Origin: Brevipalpus yothersi | Lineage: Eukaryota; Arthropoda; Arachnida; Trombidiformes; Tenuipalpidae | Assembly (NCBI GenBank): GCA_003956705.1 | Contig: QZCP01000844.1 | Location: 99,212 to 163,211 of the forward strand | DNA: 64,000 nucleotides | Reading direction: 5' to 3' | Part shown: one piece after another, positions 46,501-58,312 of the stretch | Layout: every line of letters starts with the position of its first letter | Numbering within the stretch: position 1 is the stretch's first letter | Made by a program: the position numbers and the translations under genes | The notes under the pieces: model-generated | Seen by the model: only the letters and a program-made list of their open reading frames with translations | Databases searched by the model: none | Told to the model about the DNA's origin: nothing

Positions 46501-48746
46501 TCAAATTCATTTACCGAAATTATTTCATTTTGCTCTACATTGAAGCTGCAATCCTTTTTGCTCTTACCACACGTTTCCGTTGTTTTTTCTCTCCCTAAAT
46601 TAGGTTTAGAATTGGTATTAAATCTAGAAGTGAGCGAATACCTTCCTGGTACTGCACAAGTGGGTGCTCTGGTTATGGTTCACGCGCCTGATGAATTCGG
46701 AATATCTGCTAGTGAAGCAATATTTGTTGGGCCTGAGAAAACTAGTTACATCGGATTAAAGATGACTCGAATCACTCGTTTACCATCGCCATATCCAGAG
46801 CACTGTATTGATCATTGGCCGGAAGCATTGACCGGCAGTTTGACACGGAATTCAACTTATTCCCAGCAAGCATGCCTAAAAATTTGTTTACAAAGAACTA
46901 TTCAAACAAAATGTCAATGTCAATCAGCATTCCTCAATCAGCTTGAATTGAATGATACAAATCTTCGAATTTGCGATACTCGACGCAAGAGTGAGTAAAT
47001 ATACAATGTACAATTTTAAATATCTAGGAAATATTTAGGGCAAGATTTCTGGGTGAATTGATAGAATTTGATGATCATCTTTCGCAATTCTGGGAGAGAA
47101 GTCTGAGAACTTGACCTATCCAAAATTCCTCACCCAGATAAGGGAAATCGAGTCAGTTAAAGTGTTCAATCAGGATAGGGTGTATTGAGAAGTTTTAATC
47201 AAGCTGTATTCAATTGAATCAAACAGATTTTATCCTGATCTTATGTTTTTTCTCGTATTTGAACAAACAGCTAGAAACTTTGGCAGTGATATTATTTCAG
47301 CCTGGTTCTATTAATCGATGGGATGTAATCATTGAAGAAAATATCCTCATATTGATAGTATCACTTCATATACACACATGTATACCTCATATGAACTATT
47401 GATGGTTAGAATCTTGTTAGACTTTGCTATCAAAAACTATAGTCTGATGTTTGATTTTTGGTTTGATTGATTCAACCCATTGAATGCTGGTCGTTTCGAA
47501 TTTTCAGACGAAAAGCTTTTCTTCCTTTGTGCTACTCGCCTCTCTTGAATCGTTCTATCTTAAGGAACTTGAGGGTTATAATTCACACATGCACAATCTC
47601 CTCCTACTTCCTGTTCGAGTGAATCACAATGATTTCCGTAGATTGTCAGAACTAAGATTCGATGCTTTTCACCTAAGAAATCCTCATGAATGAAATGACT
47701 TACCGCAAATGGCTTCATCTTTGTCCATTCAACCTTTGTGATCTAGTGCCTTCATGTGACGCTTGTTGCCTGGACATTAATTTTGGCAGCAAACATCCAA
47801 AATAGCATCCAATAATTCATCATGATACCACCAAATTCTGAGAATTTTCGCCTCTTCTATCAGATTCATCGCTCTTGCCCAAAATTTGCCCCAATAATTG
47901 GCCAATATCTGATTCTGAGATTGCCAATATGAATGGTCAAGTTAATACGTAATTTTTCCCCAAGAAAATTATGATACATACTTTCCGATTTTAATAAATC
48001 ATTTATTTCCTTTTCATATTCTTTTCCATAAACTATTTTCGTCCACCGTGTATGAAGATACACGAAAATGTGTGGAGGAGGTTATGCTGAGACCTGAAAG
48101 CAAAATTGATGACTGTTTATGTCCACCTAGATGTCAGTAAGTTGGTGTTCCGTTATTGAATATTCCACAAAGGCTAGAAATAGCTGAACATTATCTTCTA
48201 CCCCCCGTATCATGGCGAATTTACATAAATATATTTAAATTATCATGCTGATTCTGAATATCTTTCTTCTCAACCTGCAGGGTCACCCAGTATGAGAAAA
48301 CAGTGTCACTAGCTAAATGGCCTTCGAGGGAGGTAAGAACCATTCCATTTGCATATACTGCCCACTCATAGATGAACATGTCACAGAGGAATTCTGGAGA
48401 TTCTTTTTACGAATAACTTTTATATTTTGAAAATATTTTGCTGTTATTTTGTTATTCAAAAATGGGCACATTGTTTTATTCCTTACGCTTTATAACATTC
48501 TCCAATTTTTTGCATAAAGGATCGAGTTTCATTCGATCGTGGTGGAAAAATTCCCAATTTTCAGTGAGTCACAATGTCTACTTTATTGATAACAACAGTG
48601 GAAAAAAGTTTCCAGTACAAGATAACATGAGATGTCCCATCAAAACTTACGATGATTATTCTCTATAAGATTCTGTATTTCAGGGATTGAAATATGATAT
48701 CTCGACTTATTGGTTCAGATTGACAGAAATAGCCTAAAAAGACAAC

Positions 48747-48799
<53 letters not shown>

Positions 48800-49340
48800 A
48801 CTTCCACTGATTGTTGTTTCAAAATCTTTCAATCGGAAAAGGGAAAACTCTTCTTCTCTTTTCGCAGGAGCTTGGCTAAAGTGGTTGTTTATTTTCAAAC
48901 TATGACCATGCAGGAAGTCGCTCAACAAGGAGCATGGACTGTGAGTAGACATTAGTCAATAACTTTTCCCTTTCTCTCTCTATCTACTGTTGACTGGAAG
49001 CCCTCTTAATGAATTCAATCAAAATGTTAGTAAGTGGAAAGAAGCATTAACAGTTATTTTCTCTCTCTACCTCTACCTCTACCTCTACCTCATTATTTGA
49101 TAGACCGCTAAACTTCTAAGTAGTCTTGGAGGCTTCATGGGCATGTATGTTGGCTTCTCTTTTCTTTCTTTATTCGAGGTTCTCGAAGTTCTTGCTCGAC
49201 GAATATGGTATTCTTGTACACGACGACCAATCAAATTCAAAACACTTGCACAAACAATAATGGCCACTTTACAGTACAAAATAAAGAGGAACATTCATGG
49301 AAGTGGTAACAGTCAAGAGCAAGCCATGAATCACTACTAA
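43558..49340 (+). CDS. DEG/ENaC-family sodium channel subunit (pickpocket-like)
   Basis: A trimeric, amiloride-type cation channel subunit of the plasma membrane. Nine phase-consistent exons: 43558-44136, 44483-44949, 45574-45698, 46604-46990, 48058-48136, 48281-48332, 48520-48563, 48868-48940 and 49104-49340, giving 680 residues. TM1 is at about 106-122. Next is LPFPAVTVCNLN, then a long extracellular region with family blocks GNCFTYKS, GTAQVGALVMVH, YSQQACLKICLQ, DCLCPPRC and LAKWPSRE. TM2 carries GFSFLSLFEVLE, with the G-x-S selectivity filter. The usual His-Gly gating motif before TM1 reads SSVPGLREI, so His is replaced by Pro. A lineage-specific Ser/Lys-rich insert holds a furin-type site REKR at about 248-251. 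Exons 5 to 7 are tiny (79, 52 and 44 bases); exon 7 was placed because it alone restores phase. Confidence 0.92.
48749..48797. repeat. (GA)n microsatellite
   Basis: About 49 bases of GA repeat within the DEG/ENaC intron between exons 7 and 8. Confidence 0.93.
49062..49091. repeat. CTCTAC hexanucleotide repeat
   Basis: About five CTCTAC-type units form the pyrimidine tract just before the acceptor of the last DEG/ENaC exon. Length variation could affect splicing of the exon carrying TM2. Confidence 0.75.
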
Positions 49341-50068
49341 AGGGAATTACCATGAGATTTCTGGAACATCTTAGAACGCCATGCTAACACAGTATACATG
49401 TATGATGAAATGAATCATGGAAGGATGAAATAACTAACAAATTTGATTAAACTGAAAGAGTTTTATCACTCACGAAAATCTTACAATTCCTCAAAATCTA
49501 TACATTATGAAACTATTGCATAGAAGGTGATCAATGAACTTTGAAACTTTTCTATCATCCACAAAGAACAAATCGAACGGTTTATGGGGTACAGATTATT
49601 TATGAGGATCGATAATAATCAGCTATTATGTCATGAATAATTTCTTTTACCCTCTATTTTGTCATAATGAGCAAGTTATATTGGACAACCAAAAAATCAT
49701 TAGAGAAGATAGGTTTTTCTCTTTTCCATGTGTTGACCAACAAGCTCAAAGTGGTCATGATGAGCAGCAAACAGTTCATACTCGGAGGTGAAGTCATTCA
49801 TAAATATTTGACGAAGTCATGTATTAGCATAAAATTTATCGCCCTACTTGTATCATGTAACCACGGGATACACTAAATTGGGTCTGAATGTTGGAATATC
49901 AGAGGAAAATTTGAGGCAAATTTCAAGGAAGAGTTCAAATATCATATTTGAGGTGGATGAAAATTTGAAGGGAATGTTCATCAGCAGTATTGGAAGTAAT
50001 CATCACTGATTTCATCATAAAATGTTGTGGTTTTTTATATCTGGTGAAATTTGTGGCTATAAGAAATT
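49341..50068. other. Interval between DEG/ENaC and the Shisa-like gene
   Basis: Presumed 3' UTR and promoter sequence, AT-rich. No supported coding frame. Confidence 0.5.
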
Positions 50069-50928
50069 ATGATCCATCCCATCGATGGAAGAGGAGTGAT
50101 TGTTTGGCTGTGGATTTTTGTAATTGATCTTACCATAATCTCTGCTGCCCGTAAGACAAGTAAAGCAAAAAAATCGGATAAAATTGACTGTTTGATTGTT
50201 GCCGATAAAGGTTTTGGTGATCCACAAAATGTTTATCAATGTGAAACATTTCAAGTGTGTTGTATTGAATATAATAAGCCTTCATGCTGTGGTGTCAAAC
50301 CAACAGCTCAGATAGTGTAAGTTTCAAAGTGATCTCTCATATTACGATAAAAAATGGAATGTGTGAAATAATTTTAGAGCTCGATCACCTATTTTCAATG
50401 AGTCTACAGCCATCTGAAAATTATTTCCAATTTCCGATTTTTTATAAGCTCCACAGGGTCTGACAATTTGTGAAGAGGAATAAAATTGAAAAAATTAAAG
50501 AAAATTTCTAGCTTCCATTTGAAGTTATATGAGATAGATTGATACCTTGATAATGAGAATTTGATTGATGATGAGATAGTGATACTCAAATATCATCTGT
50601 AATGTGGCCTACTAAGTTCATTTAGTCATAAAAGAAAAACAGCATAAGATAATTAAATATTTGACCTCTATTCTCTGATTTCTTTAGTAAAGAGCAGGTA
50701 ATACTGTGGGGTGGTTTATTGGCATTCTTAATTATATTGGCTCTCATTGTATGGTGTCGAATGAATGATTTTTATATTATGGAAAGTAAATCACTAGTCA
50801 AAAAGTATCTTCCATGCTACAAAAGAAGGACCAACAAAGTGGCTGATGGTACACACTTGAAACGAGGAGAATTTTCAATGAAAGATATGAAACTTCATTT
50901 TGATGGAGATGTTCAGCCTCCCTTATAA
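50069..50928 (+). CDS. Small type I membrane protein with Shisa/VOPP1-like cysteine pattern
   Basis: Exons 50069-50316 and 50688-50928 join with matching phase and give 162 residues. A signal peptide (about 1-27, core VIVWLWIFVIDLTIIS) precedes a short basic linker. The ectodomain has six Cys at 41, 58, 64-65 and 73-74, in the pattern C-x16-C-x5-CC-x7-CC typical of Shisa, WBP1 and VOPP1-type proteins. A membrane segment follows at about 88-106 (LLAFLIILALIVW), then a basic cytoplasmic tail of about 55 residues. Shisa-like proteins act as adaptors in trafficking and auxiliary receptor roles; no specific partner can be inferred here. Family placement rests on the cysteine pattern and topology only. 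Confidence 0.7.
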
Positions 50929-51449
50929 CACCTACAAGATATTGACCTGTTTCAATTTTTATTTCAATTTTATTCCCTTAAACCATTCATATAGGCTACT
51001 GATATATGTATCCAGAAATTCTGGATAAAAATATTCTACACTGTAATCAAGAATTTAATTGATCAATAAGCGAAACAAAATTCTGACACCAATTCCCACA
51101 TCAGTCTCAGGTAACTAATAATAATTTTCCTAGAATTTCGCAATAAAAATTCGTGAAACTAAATACTCATCAAAATTATCAAATATGAACACACCAAATG
51201 TTCAATGTGAATATTAATCTGAAGTTCCTATTCTGAACATATAAAATGAATTTCGTACCGAGCGCCGTGAATATCATGTGATTTCGAAATGACCGGTTTG
51301 AATGAACTCTGTTTACATCATGATAATTTGATTGTTTATGTGATTCGTATGAACGCAATTTTTTGTGATAATGTTGCCTTGACTAGTGATTTTTTTTCCT
51401 TGTTGAGCAGTTTTTTTTTCGTTTTAATTTTAATTAGAATTTTGGAAAA
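50929..51449. other. Interval upstream of ISCA2
   Basis: AT-rich sequence with the 3' UTR of the Shisa-like gene and the ISCA2 promoter. No coding support. Confidence 0.5.
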
Positions 51450-51982
51450 ATGATATCATTACGTAGAGGATTGAATTTACTTAAGGTAAGTGTTGGTAAG
51501 GAAAATGCTTTGGAATGTGATCTGGGAAATGTTTATTGACATATTTTATTCGCTTACAGGATAGCCGATTAATAAGTATTGTGCCACGATTTGCCACCAC
51601 TACTAGTCAACCATCATCAGTAGGCAATGTAAAATTAAAGGATGATCAAAATTTGACCATCACTGAGCAATGTGCCAAGCGTTTAAGTGAAATTGTGGAG
51701 AATGGAGAATTTTTACGAGTTCAAGTGGAAGGAGGAGGATGTCAAGGATTTAGCTATAAATTTGCTCTTGATACTAAATTGAATAGTGATGATCTCATTT
51801 TTGAAAAAGATGGTTACCAAGTGGTTGTCGATCAAACTTCACTTGAATTTTTAAATGGATCAGTGGTTGACTACAATCAAGAGTTGATACGAAGCTCATT
51901 TCGCATCGTAAACAATCCCAAAGCTGTCCACGGTTGTTCATGTGGTTCCTCTTTTTCGATCGATTTGAAGGATGGTGAATAG
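51450..51982 (+). CDS. ISCA2: Mitochondrial iron-sulfur cluster assembly protein ISCA2
   Basis: A-type carrier that works with ISCA1 and IBA57 to build [4Fe-4S] clusters in mitochondria. Exons 51450-51485 and 51560-51982 join in phase 0 and give 152 residues (human 154). The N-terminus MISLRRGLNLLK is a basic, amphipathic mitochondrial presequence. The HesB/IscA fold carries LRVQVEGGGCQGFSY, then VVDQTSLEFLNGS, then ELIRSSFRIVNNP and HGCSCGSSF. The three cluster-binding cysteines are present in the standard C...C-x-C arrangement. QVEGGG and IRSSF favour ISCA2 over ISCA1. Confidence 0.96.
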
Positions 51983-52250
51983 AGAAACACTATATGATGG
52001 TATTGAGAAGCAAGAGAGGTAAAGATGAAGGACTTTCACTGTTAGTGAATCATTTCACCTCCCATTTCACCAGAGTTGATCAATCAACTCGATGTTGATA
52101 TCAGAGCAGCCCTGGAGACATGGGTCAAGACCTTGGTCATCGGACGCACAACGGATCATCGAAAAAAAACGTTCTTCCATTAAACCTTGAGAGAAAGAGC
52201 ATCTCTGAGGTTTCCCATTGATCATGGTCATACACCACTACGTTGTCACA
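51983..52250. other. Interval between ISCA2 and the DM4/12-like gene
   Basis: ISCA2 3' UTR and upstream promoter sequence of the next gene; no coding support. Confidence 0.5.
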
Positions 52251-52292
52251 TATATAAAAGATCGTCTCTCATCCGAACATCTTATTCAGTTT
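52251..52292 (+). promoter_or_regulatory. TATA box and initiator core promoter
   Basis: TATATAAA at 52251-52258 is followed by TTCAGTTT, an arthropod initiator (TCAGT), about 30 bases downstream at 52285-52292. The spacing is ideal. Transcription would then start near 52288 and the first ATG after it is 52339, which fixes the start of the next gene. Confidence 0.65.
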
Positions 52293-52338
52293 ATTTCCAT
52301 TTCTCGTGGCAGTTAAGATTGACCGGTTCCAATTGACA

Positions 52339-52935
52339 ATGAATTCTACAGCTTTATTTGTCCATCTAGAAAGGGCTGTTTTTCCATTCATTTTCAATGC
52401 TGTGGATGCAAAATTATTTTTTATGCCCGCTCTACTGTTCAGTACGATCACATATTTGATTTCCATAATTTATCCTGGTGCCCATGCCTATGGACAGATG
52501 ATTGAGACTCTCTATCGTGGATCATCTAATTCTTCTTCAGTGTTATACGATCTGGCAACAACGATTCGCAGTATGGATGACTATCTCAGTCAAAGAATCA
52601 ACTCAACTACTGAAGGTGATTGTCAAGTGCCTATCAGATGTCTTTTGGGAGAGACTGTTCATCAAAAATATTTGCGACCTCATCCACTTTTGAATACTCT
52701 TGTTGGTAAACTATTGGATAAGAGTAGCAGTTTTTGGAATTCTCTGGATCCTCGGTGGAATCGATTCTATGTAGCAGCGATTAGAGGTGAAACATGTTAC
52801 GATATTTGTTATTGTGATGGTATTAGCTTTTTGATGAAACACGTTTTGGGCTTAGATCCACACACACTGAGTCCACCAATAAGGGAACGCTGTCAAAGCT
52901 TACGATCACCATCATCATCATATGTAGTTGGTTGA
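52339..52935 (+). CDS. Secreted or membrane-anchored protein, DM4/12-like
   Basis: Single-exon frame of 198 residues starting at the first ATG after a TATA/Inr promoter; the frame is open further upstream, but without an ATG. A hydrophobic stretch at about 26-45 (FFMPALLFSTITYLISII) is a signal peptide or anchor. The rest has C95, C101, C153, C157 and C159. The layout C-x5-C (CQVPIRC), a hydrophobic LLNTLVGKLL, then Y-x-A-x3-G-x2-C-x3-C (FYVAAIRGETCYDICYC), resembles the arthropod DM4/12 family, which has no known function. The match is to pattern, not to close sequence, so the assignment is tentative. Confidence 0.6.
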   Translation: MNSTALFVHLERAVFPFIFNAVDAKLFFMPALLFSTITYLISIIYPGAHAYGQMIETLYRGSSNSSSVLYDLATTIRSMDDYLSQRINSTTEGDCQVPIRCLLGETVHQKYLRPHPLLNTLVGKLLDKSSSFWNSLDPRWNRFYVAAIRGETCYDICYCDGISFLMKHVLGLDPHTLSPPIRERCQSLRSPSSSYVVG

Positions 52936-53111
52936 GGAGATTCTTAAAGTATTGATGTTCTCGGTGAAAAAAAGACACTATGATTGATTGAAAATAAATA
53001 GACCATCATGGAAATGAAATACAATTTTTTACTAACTCATTTAACAACAAAGGAAGTAGAAGTGAGATGATGATCGGAAAAAACAACCTATTTCTTGTTC
53101 ATCTGACCAGA

Positions 53112-54204
53112 TCATTCAGCCATTGGCTGATCGACATTACCCTTTCTGACCCATTCTACAAAATCATCAAGCAAAACTGGCCAAGCTCCCTCTTCATCAT
53201 AATTACTTAAATCATCCTTGATGTATAAAATGAAGTCTAAAAGTAGATTCCATGTGTCACGACTTATAGAACGTTTGTAGTGTTCCGAAAGATAGGTGAA
53301 CCATAAATACATCAGCTTGAATGGCACGATTCCCGCGGGTTGATATTCACATGATCTTGAGGAGGACAACGATGAGGTTGCACTGGAATCTTGATAATTC
53401 ACAGGGTCAGGATTGAGTAAAATTTTCCAGTACGCTAGCGCACTTTCTAAATCAAGGCTTTTTTGGCCCTCATTTTTCGCATAATTAAATGTGAAATAAT
53501 AAAGTTCTTTGAATTGATTTTCATCACGCCTTAGATCTTTTTCAATACACAATAAGCGTTGTTGCAATTTTTCCGGAGTATCAGCACCTATTTCCCTTAG
53601 ACCAAACAGAAATTCATCTCTAGTGAACACACATTGCTCTTTAGCATTACATTTCCAAGCAAAAATGAGCACTTTGACGTCAGCAGGATCAAGTCTAGCG
53701 TCGAGAAGAAATCTTTCTACACCCTCGGGATTTATTTTGGTTGATTCATGAGGATCTGGTTGGAAGAAAAATAGAGATCATCGGGTTACCTTGAATGTCC
53801 ATTCTCCGTATCATTTGTTTCACCTTTCACCCTACTCACCTCTGTATCTTGCAAACCAGTGTTCGAGCTTACGCTTATCGACTAATTGTTCCACTTGTCT
53901 ATAGCGTGCTGAATCATTGAAGAAAGCATCCACAGCTAAATCCATTTTCCAATCATGAGCTGCTAAACCTATGTACAAACCAATACAATCCAATCAATTG
54001 ATTGACATCAAAACGATTAAATGAACCCTATACACCCCCCACTTCACAATACCCCTCCACAAGTGATTATGACTATGGACAATCAACAACAATCAACTTA
54101 CATGAGATGGCTGTTTGTGGTGTTTCTTCACCGTTCGTGACTTGAAGGAAGTTTTGTACTTTCTTTCGCTGAGCAGCAGTTAATTTACTCTGTGAAGAAG
54201 ACAT
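53112..54204 (-). CDS. DCUN1D1: DCN1-like cullin neddylation factor
   Basis: A scaffold-type E3 that promotes NEDD8 transfer from UBE2M to cullins. Three exons, 54204-54102, 53968-53840 and 53755-53112, join with correct phase and give 291 residues. An N-terminal UBA-like domain (about 8-50, containing CLAAHDWKMDLAVDAFF) is followed by the PONY domain (from about 75), with FTRDEFLFGLREIGADTPEKL, SLDLESALAYWKILL, SRDTWNLLLDF and the C-terminal cullin-binding EEGAWPVLLDDFVEWV. This layout fits DCUN1D1/2 rather than the myristoylated DCUN1D3. The Ser-rich insert between ILLNPD and EYQPAGIVPF is longer than usual. It diverges from ST7, 581 bases away. Confidence 0.93.
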
Positions 54205-54785
54205 ACCCTACAATGTGTTAATGGTTCCTAATCAATGGTAATGGTGTGGAGATTGGTATATATACTATATATAATATGTATGTATGTATAAAAAAAGAGA
54301 GAAAGATCGCCTAATATTATCACAAATAAATCCGAATGTTGCTGGTGTAACACAAAAAAAAACAATAAAAGCAAGCTTCCTTGACAAGCTTGTGAGCTAC
54401 ACATTTGCCCGGTTTCAGATAGCATGTATCGAGTCCAGGCAAAGATCTTATGCTAAAGATCTTTCAAAAGCTTGCCTGCTTCAACGTGTGTGTTAACACT
54501 TGGACTTTGTTTTTGTAATTAAAGTTAATCAACAGTTGTGTGTGTGTATATGGATTGATTGACCTCGGTGGACAGAGGGGCGATTGATGTTATTGGGTAG
54601 AGTTAATTTTTGATTACATGTTGTGGATAGTTTGTGGGTGAGTGTCAGGTGATGTGAGGTTAATATTTTGTATATGATGGGAAAAGAATCGTTCTGATGA
54701 TAATTGTGGATGTAAAATAGTACACACATTGTACTGGATGTTGATTTCGAAAGTTTTGTAAATTATTTTTAACATTATCAGTAAA
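54205..54785. promoter_or_regulatory. Divergent intergenic region between DCN1-like and ST7
   Basis: The 581 bases hold the promoters of both genes. AT- and TG-rich with no obvious TATA at a convincing distance. No coding support. Confidence 0.45.
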
Positions 54786-57293
54786 ATGGGTAAGTGTTTG
54801 GTGTGGAATGGGTACTGAGGTCTGATGTCAATTGGTGTGGCGAATTTGATTGTTTGTTTTTTCTCTGGTTGATTTATTGAAGATTATGTGATACATGTAT
54901 ATTAATTGATTGTTTTCTCTTACCTTGACCAGCATCATCAATGTTCTTGACCACTTTGACACCCAAGTTCTATGTTGCCCTGACGGGTACATCTTCTCTG
55001 ATCTCTGGATTAATTTTGGTAAGTTTCATTCGTATGAGAAACTTCCATACAAGTCCACTCGGTTGCATCAACTTTGTTTCAGTCATGGTGTGGTTTAAAA
55101 GCCCCTATCATGTGTCCATCAAGTGTATTTTGATGATCCTTATGATAGATTGATTCAGTAGCAATGGAAAAATTTATCTCAGTTATTTTTTTACGTCTAA
55201 CCAGTCACTTTCTCTTGGAGTGTGATTTGCAAATATTGTCATCGACAAACAGATTGTCGACCACTTGAGGATGAGAGGTGATGAAAAAAATTGCCTTAAT
55301 CATGAGAAAATTTTCGCAAGTGTTCTTTCATCTCCATCCAGTGTTACAGTTTATATTTGAACCCTTCTTTTCCGAAATACATGTATGTCGATGAGAAGGA
55401 TATAGAATTTGAATATATAAAATTATAATGTAGTTATGATAATGATATAATAACCAACATACATGTATTATTCGATTCCTACAGATTTTTGAATGGTGGT
55501 ACTTCCGCAAGTATGGTACATCTTTCATTGAGCAAATTTCCCTCAATCATATATCTCCATGGCTTGGCTCTGGTGATTCTAATAATGACTCATCTAATGG
55601 ATCGACAGAAAATCCTATCGGTGGGTCTGGAAGCGCTGGACAATTGTCTTTAGGTATATCCTTAGATTTTTATAACTCTCTTTCATCTAATTTATCCGTG
55701 AGCTTAACTTGTTTTCTTCTCAATTTAGAGTGCAAAGTTTGGCGTAATCCAATGAATCTTTTCAGAGGAGCAGAGTATAATCGTTTTTCACTGGCTTTGG
55801 GTAAAGATCCGTTAACTTATTATGACATGAATCTCTCAGCTCAAGATCATCAAACATTTTTCACTTGTGATGCTGACATTGGAAAGCCAGAATATGAGAG
55901 TAAGATATACATTCGATCATCTCTGATTGAGATATTCAATATCTATCAAGCATTTCTAATTCCTACCTTACTCATCATCAATTTATAGTAATGCAGACAG
56001 CATGGCGAGAACGGGATCCCTTAGCACGGATCAAAGCTGCTCATGATGCGCTAGAAAAAAATAATGAATGCGCTACTGCTTTGATTTTGTTAGCAGAAGA
56101 AGAAGCAGCCACAATCAGCGAATCTGAAAAAATTTTGAAGCAAGCACTCAAAGCAGCGGAGACAAATTATCGAAAAAGTCAACAATATCAGCATCAAAAC
56201 TCAACAAATGAAGCTATTCATCGTAGAGACACAAATGTACTCATCTATGTAAGGCGAAGATTAGCAATGTGTGCCCGTAAGTTGGGAAAATTGAAAGAAG
56301 CTACAAAAATGATGCGTGATCTTATAAAGGAGTTTCCGATGATGAATGTTCTCAATATTCATGAGAATCTAATCGAAACTTTGCTAGAAATGCAAAACTA
56401 CGCCGATGTTCAAGCAGTTTTAGCCAAATACGATGGTGAGTCTCTTGGTTCATACATTCAATCGTCAAATTTTTTTCATCCCTAACTCTTTTTCAGATAT
56501 CAATCTACCAAAGTCAGCTACCATATGTTATACTGCTGCATTGTTGAAAGCACGAGGAGTCAGTGACAAGTTTTCGCCAGATATAGCTTCTAAAAGAGGT
56601 TTAACATCGGCAGAAGTTCATGCAGTGGAAGCAATCCATCGTGCTGTAGAGTTTAATCCTCATGTACCCAAGTACTTATTGGAAATGAAAAGCTTAATCT
56701 TGCCTCCTGAACACATACTTAAAAGAGGTGATAGCGAAGCTATAGCTTACGCATTTTTCCATCTTCCACATTGGAAGAGAGTCGAAGGAGCTTTAAATCT
56801 ACTTCATTGTACATGGGAAGGAAGTGAGTATAAGAAAATATCCACCTGAATGGTTCTTGTTAAACTTTCCATTTCTTGTCCAGTTTTTCGCATGATTCCC
56901 TATCCTTTGGAGAAAGGGCAGCTTTTCTATCCATATCCAGCGTGTACTGAGAATACTGATCGAGAACTTTTGCCAGGTGAGTAATTGAATGTTTAGAATG
57001 AAATATATCAATCATTGTGTAAAAAAGTCTTAATGTGAGTTATATTTTCCTTTTCAGCTTTCCATGAACTTTCTGTGTATCCAAAAAAAGAATTACCCTT
57101 CTTCATCTTATTCACTGCTGGATTGTGTTCTTTCACCGCCCTTTTGGCTTTGTTGACTCATTCATTTCCCGATCCTATGGGAGCTTTGGCGAAAATGGTT
57201 GTCAGTTGGTTCTCATTGCCTCTAGGATTTTTTATGGAAAAGTTGGAAACTCTCATTCCATCGAGCTTGTTCCAACAATTGTCCAGGATTTAG
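54786..57293 (+). CDS. ST7: Suppressor of tumorigenicity 7 (ST7) homologue
   Basis: A conserved multi-pass membrane protein of unclear molecular role, linked to growth control in vertebrates. Eight phase-consistent exons: 54786-54789, 54933-55018, 55485-55653, 55729-55899, 55989-56435, 56497-56823, 56884-56976 and 57058-57293, giving 510 residues. Blocks match the family almost unchanged: TLTPKFYVALTGTSSLISGL, IFEWWYFRKYGTSFIEQ, NPMNLFRGAEYNRF, ATALILLAEEEA, RRDTNVLIYVRRRLAMCARK, YADVQAVLAKYDD, KYLLEMKSLILPPEHILKRG and VYPKKELPFFILFTAGLCSF. The ends are hydrophobic (about 10-45 and 435-490). The middle is helical and TPR-like. Exon 1 codes only the start Met and one base, and was chosen because ATGG followed by GTAAGT gives the right phase. 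Confidence 0.96.
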
Positions 57294-58312
57294 GATTCAT
57301 CCAACGATCAAAATACACCAGTTGTAGATCCTTTGTAATCAATGATAATCATTTAGGGCAGAATAATTCATTATTGACGTTGCCCCCGATCAAACTCACT
57401 CTAAGAGAGAGATTTATGATAAAAATTTATTTTCAATGATTTTTTTCCCTCTCAGATCGTTTCTTCGAGATTTCGGAAATGATCGTATTCAATGAGAATC
57501 AAACAGAATTTTCGGATGTTTTTCATCCTCCCATGGTCTTGTAATTGTGTAATGAATTGCCTGATGAATGTAATACTCCTTGTTCCGAATCTATCGGATG
57601 TCTTTCATCACACTCATAAGAGAGAAAGAGAGACACTGAAGTGATTTCTATTGTGAATTGGTGTAAAACTGGTGAAAATCATAAAATAATTTCAAGAATC
57701 AATTTTGCTGAAATTAACTCTTCATTCACTTACTTTTCGATGCATCGAAGTAACATTGAAAGTACTAAAGTTATCAAATCAAACATAGCGACTAATCAAA
57801 CTGTCATTAAAGATTTGACAGACAAGAACCTTTAGAAATACATGTATTTATGCATTTCTTGGAATAACTTGTCAAAATGCATGTATCTCAACATTTTGAT
57901 TGCGATCAGTGAAATTGATTGCAATCCGAGTCCCTTAATGAACATTGACATTGAATGTTGAAAATAATGTTGATCAGTCACCGAACGATCTGTTATTGAC
58001 AAAAAATCTGGAACAATTCCAAAAAAATAATCTTGTTCCAGAATCTTCCATCTTCATTTTTCGAGGCTCCTGGTGAAGATGAAAAAGGCATAGACGTGAG
58101 TCAATAAAAGAAGCTGGTTAATTATAGTTTGAAAAAGTTTATTAAAGCTCCCAAAACATAAGCAGATTTTCTTTGGTTACAATGTTCAGAATTAAATATT
58201 GAGTGAGAAAAATATTTAGGTTTGCATATAGGATAAGAACATTTTAGAGAACACACATGACTTGACTACTAACAACATCATTGTAAACATCATTTATCGG
58301 TGGGTCCAGGTT
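57294..58312. other. Convergent 3' region between ST7 and the small heat-shock gene
   Basis: Presumed 3' UTR sequence. A minus-strand poly(A) signal for the heat-shock gene (TTTATT on the plus strand) lies at 58138-58143, about 170 bases past its stop. No coding support. Confidence 0.55.
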
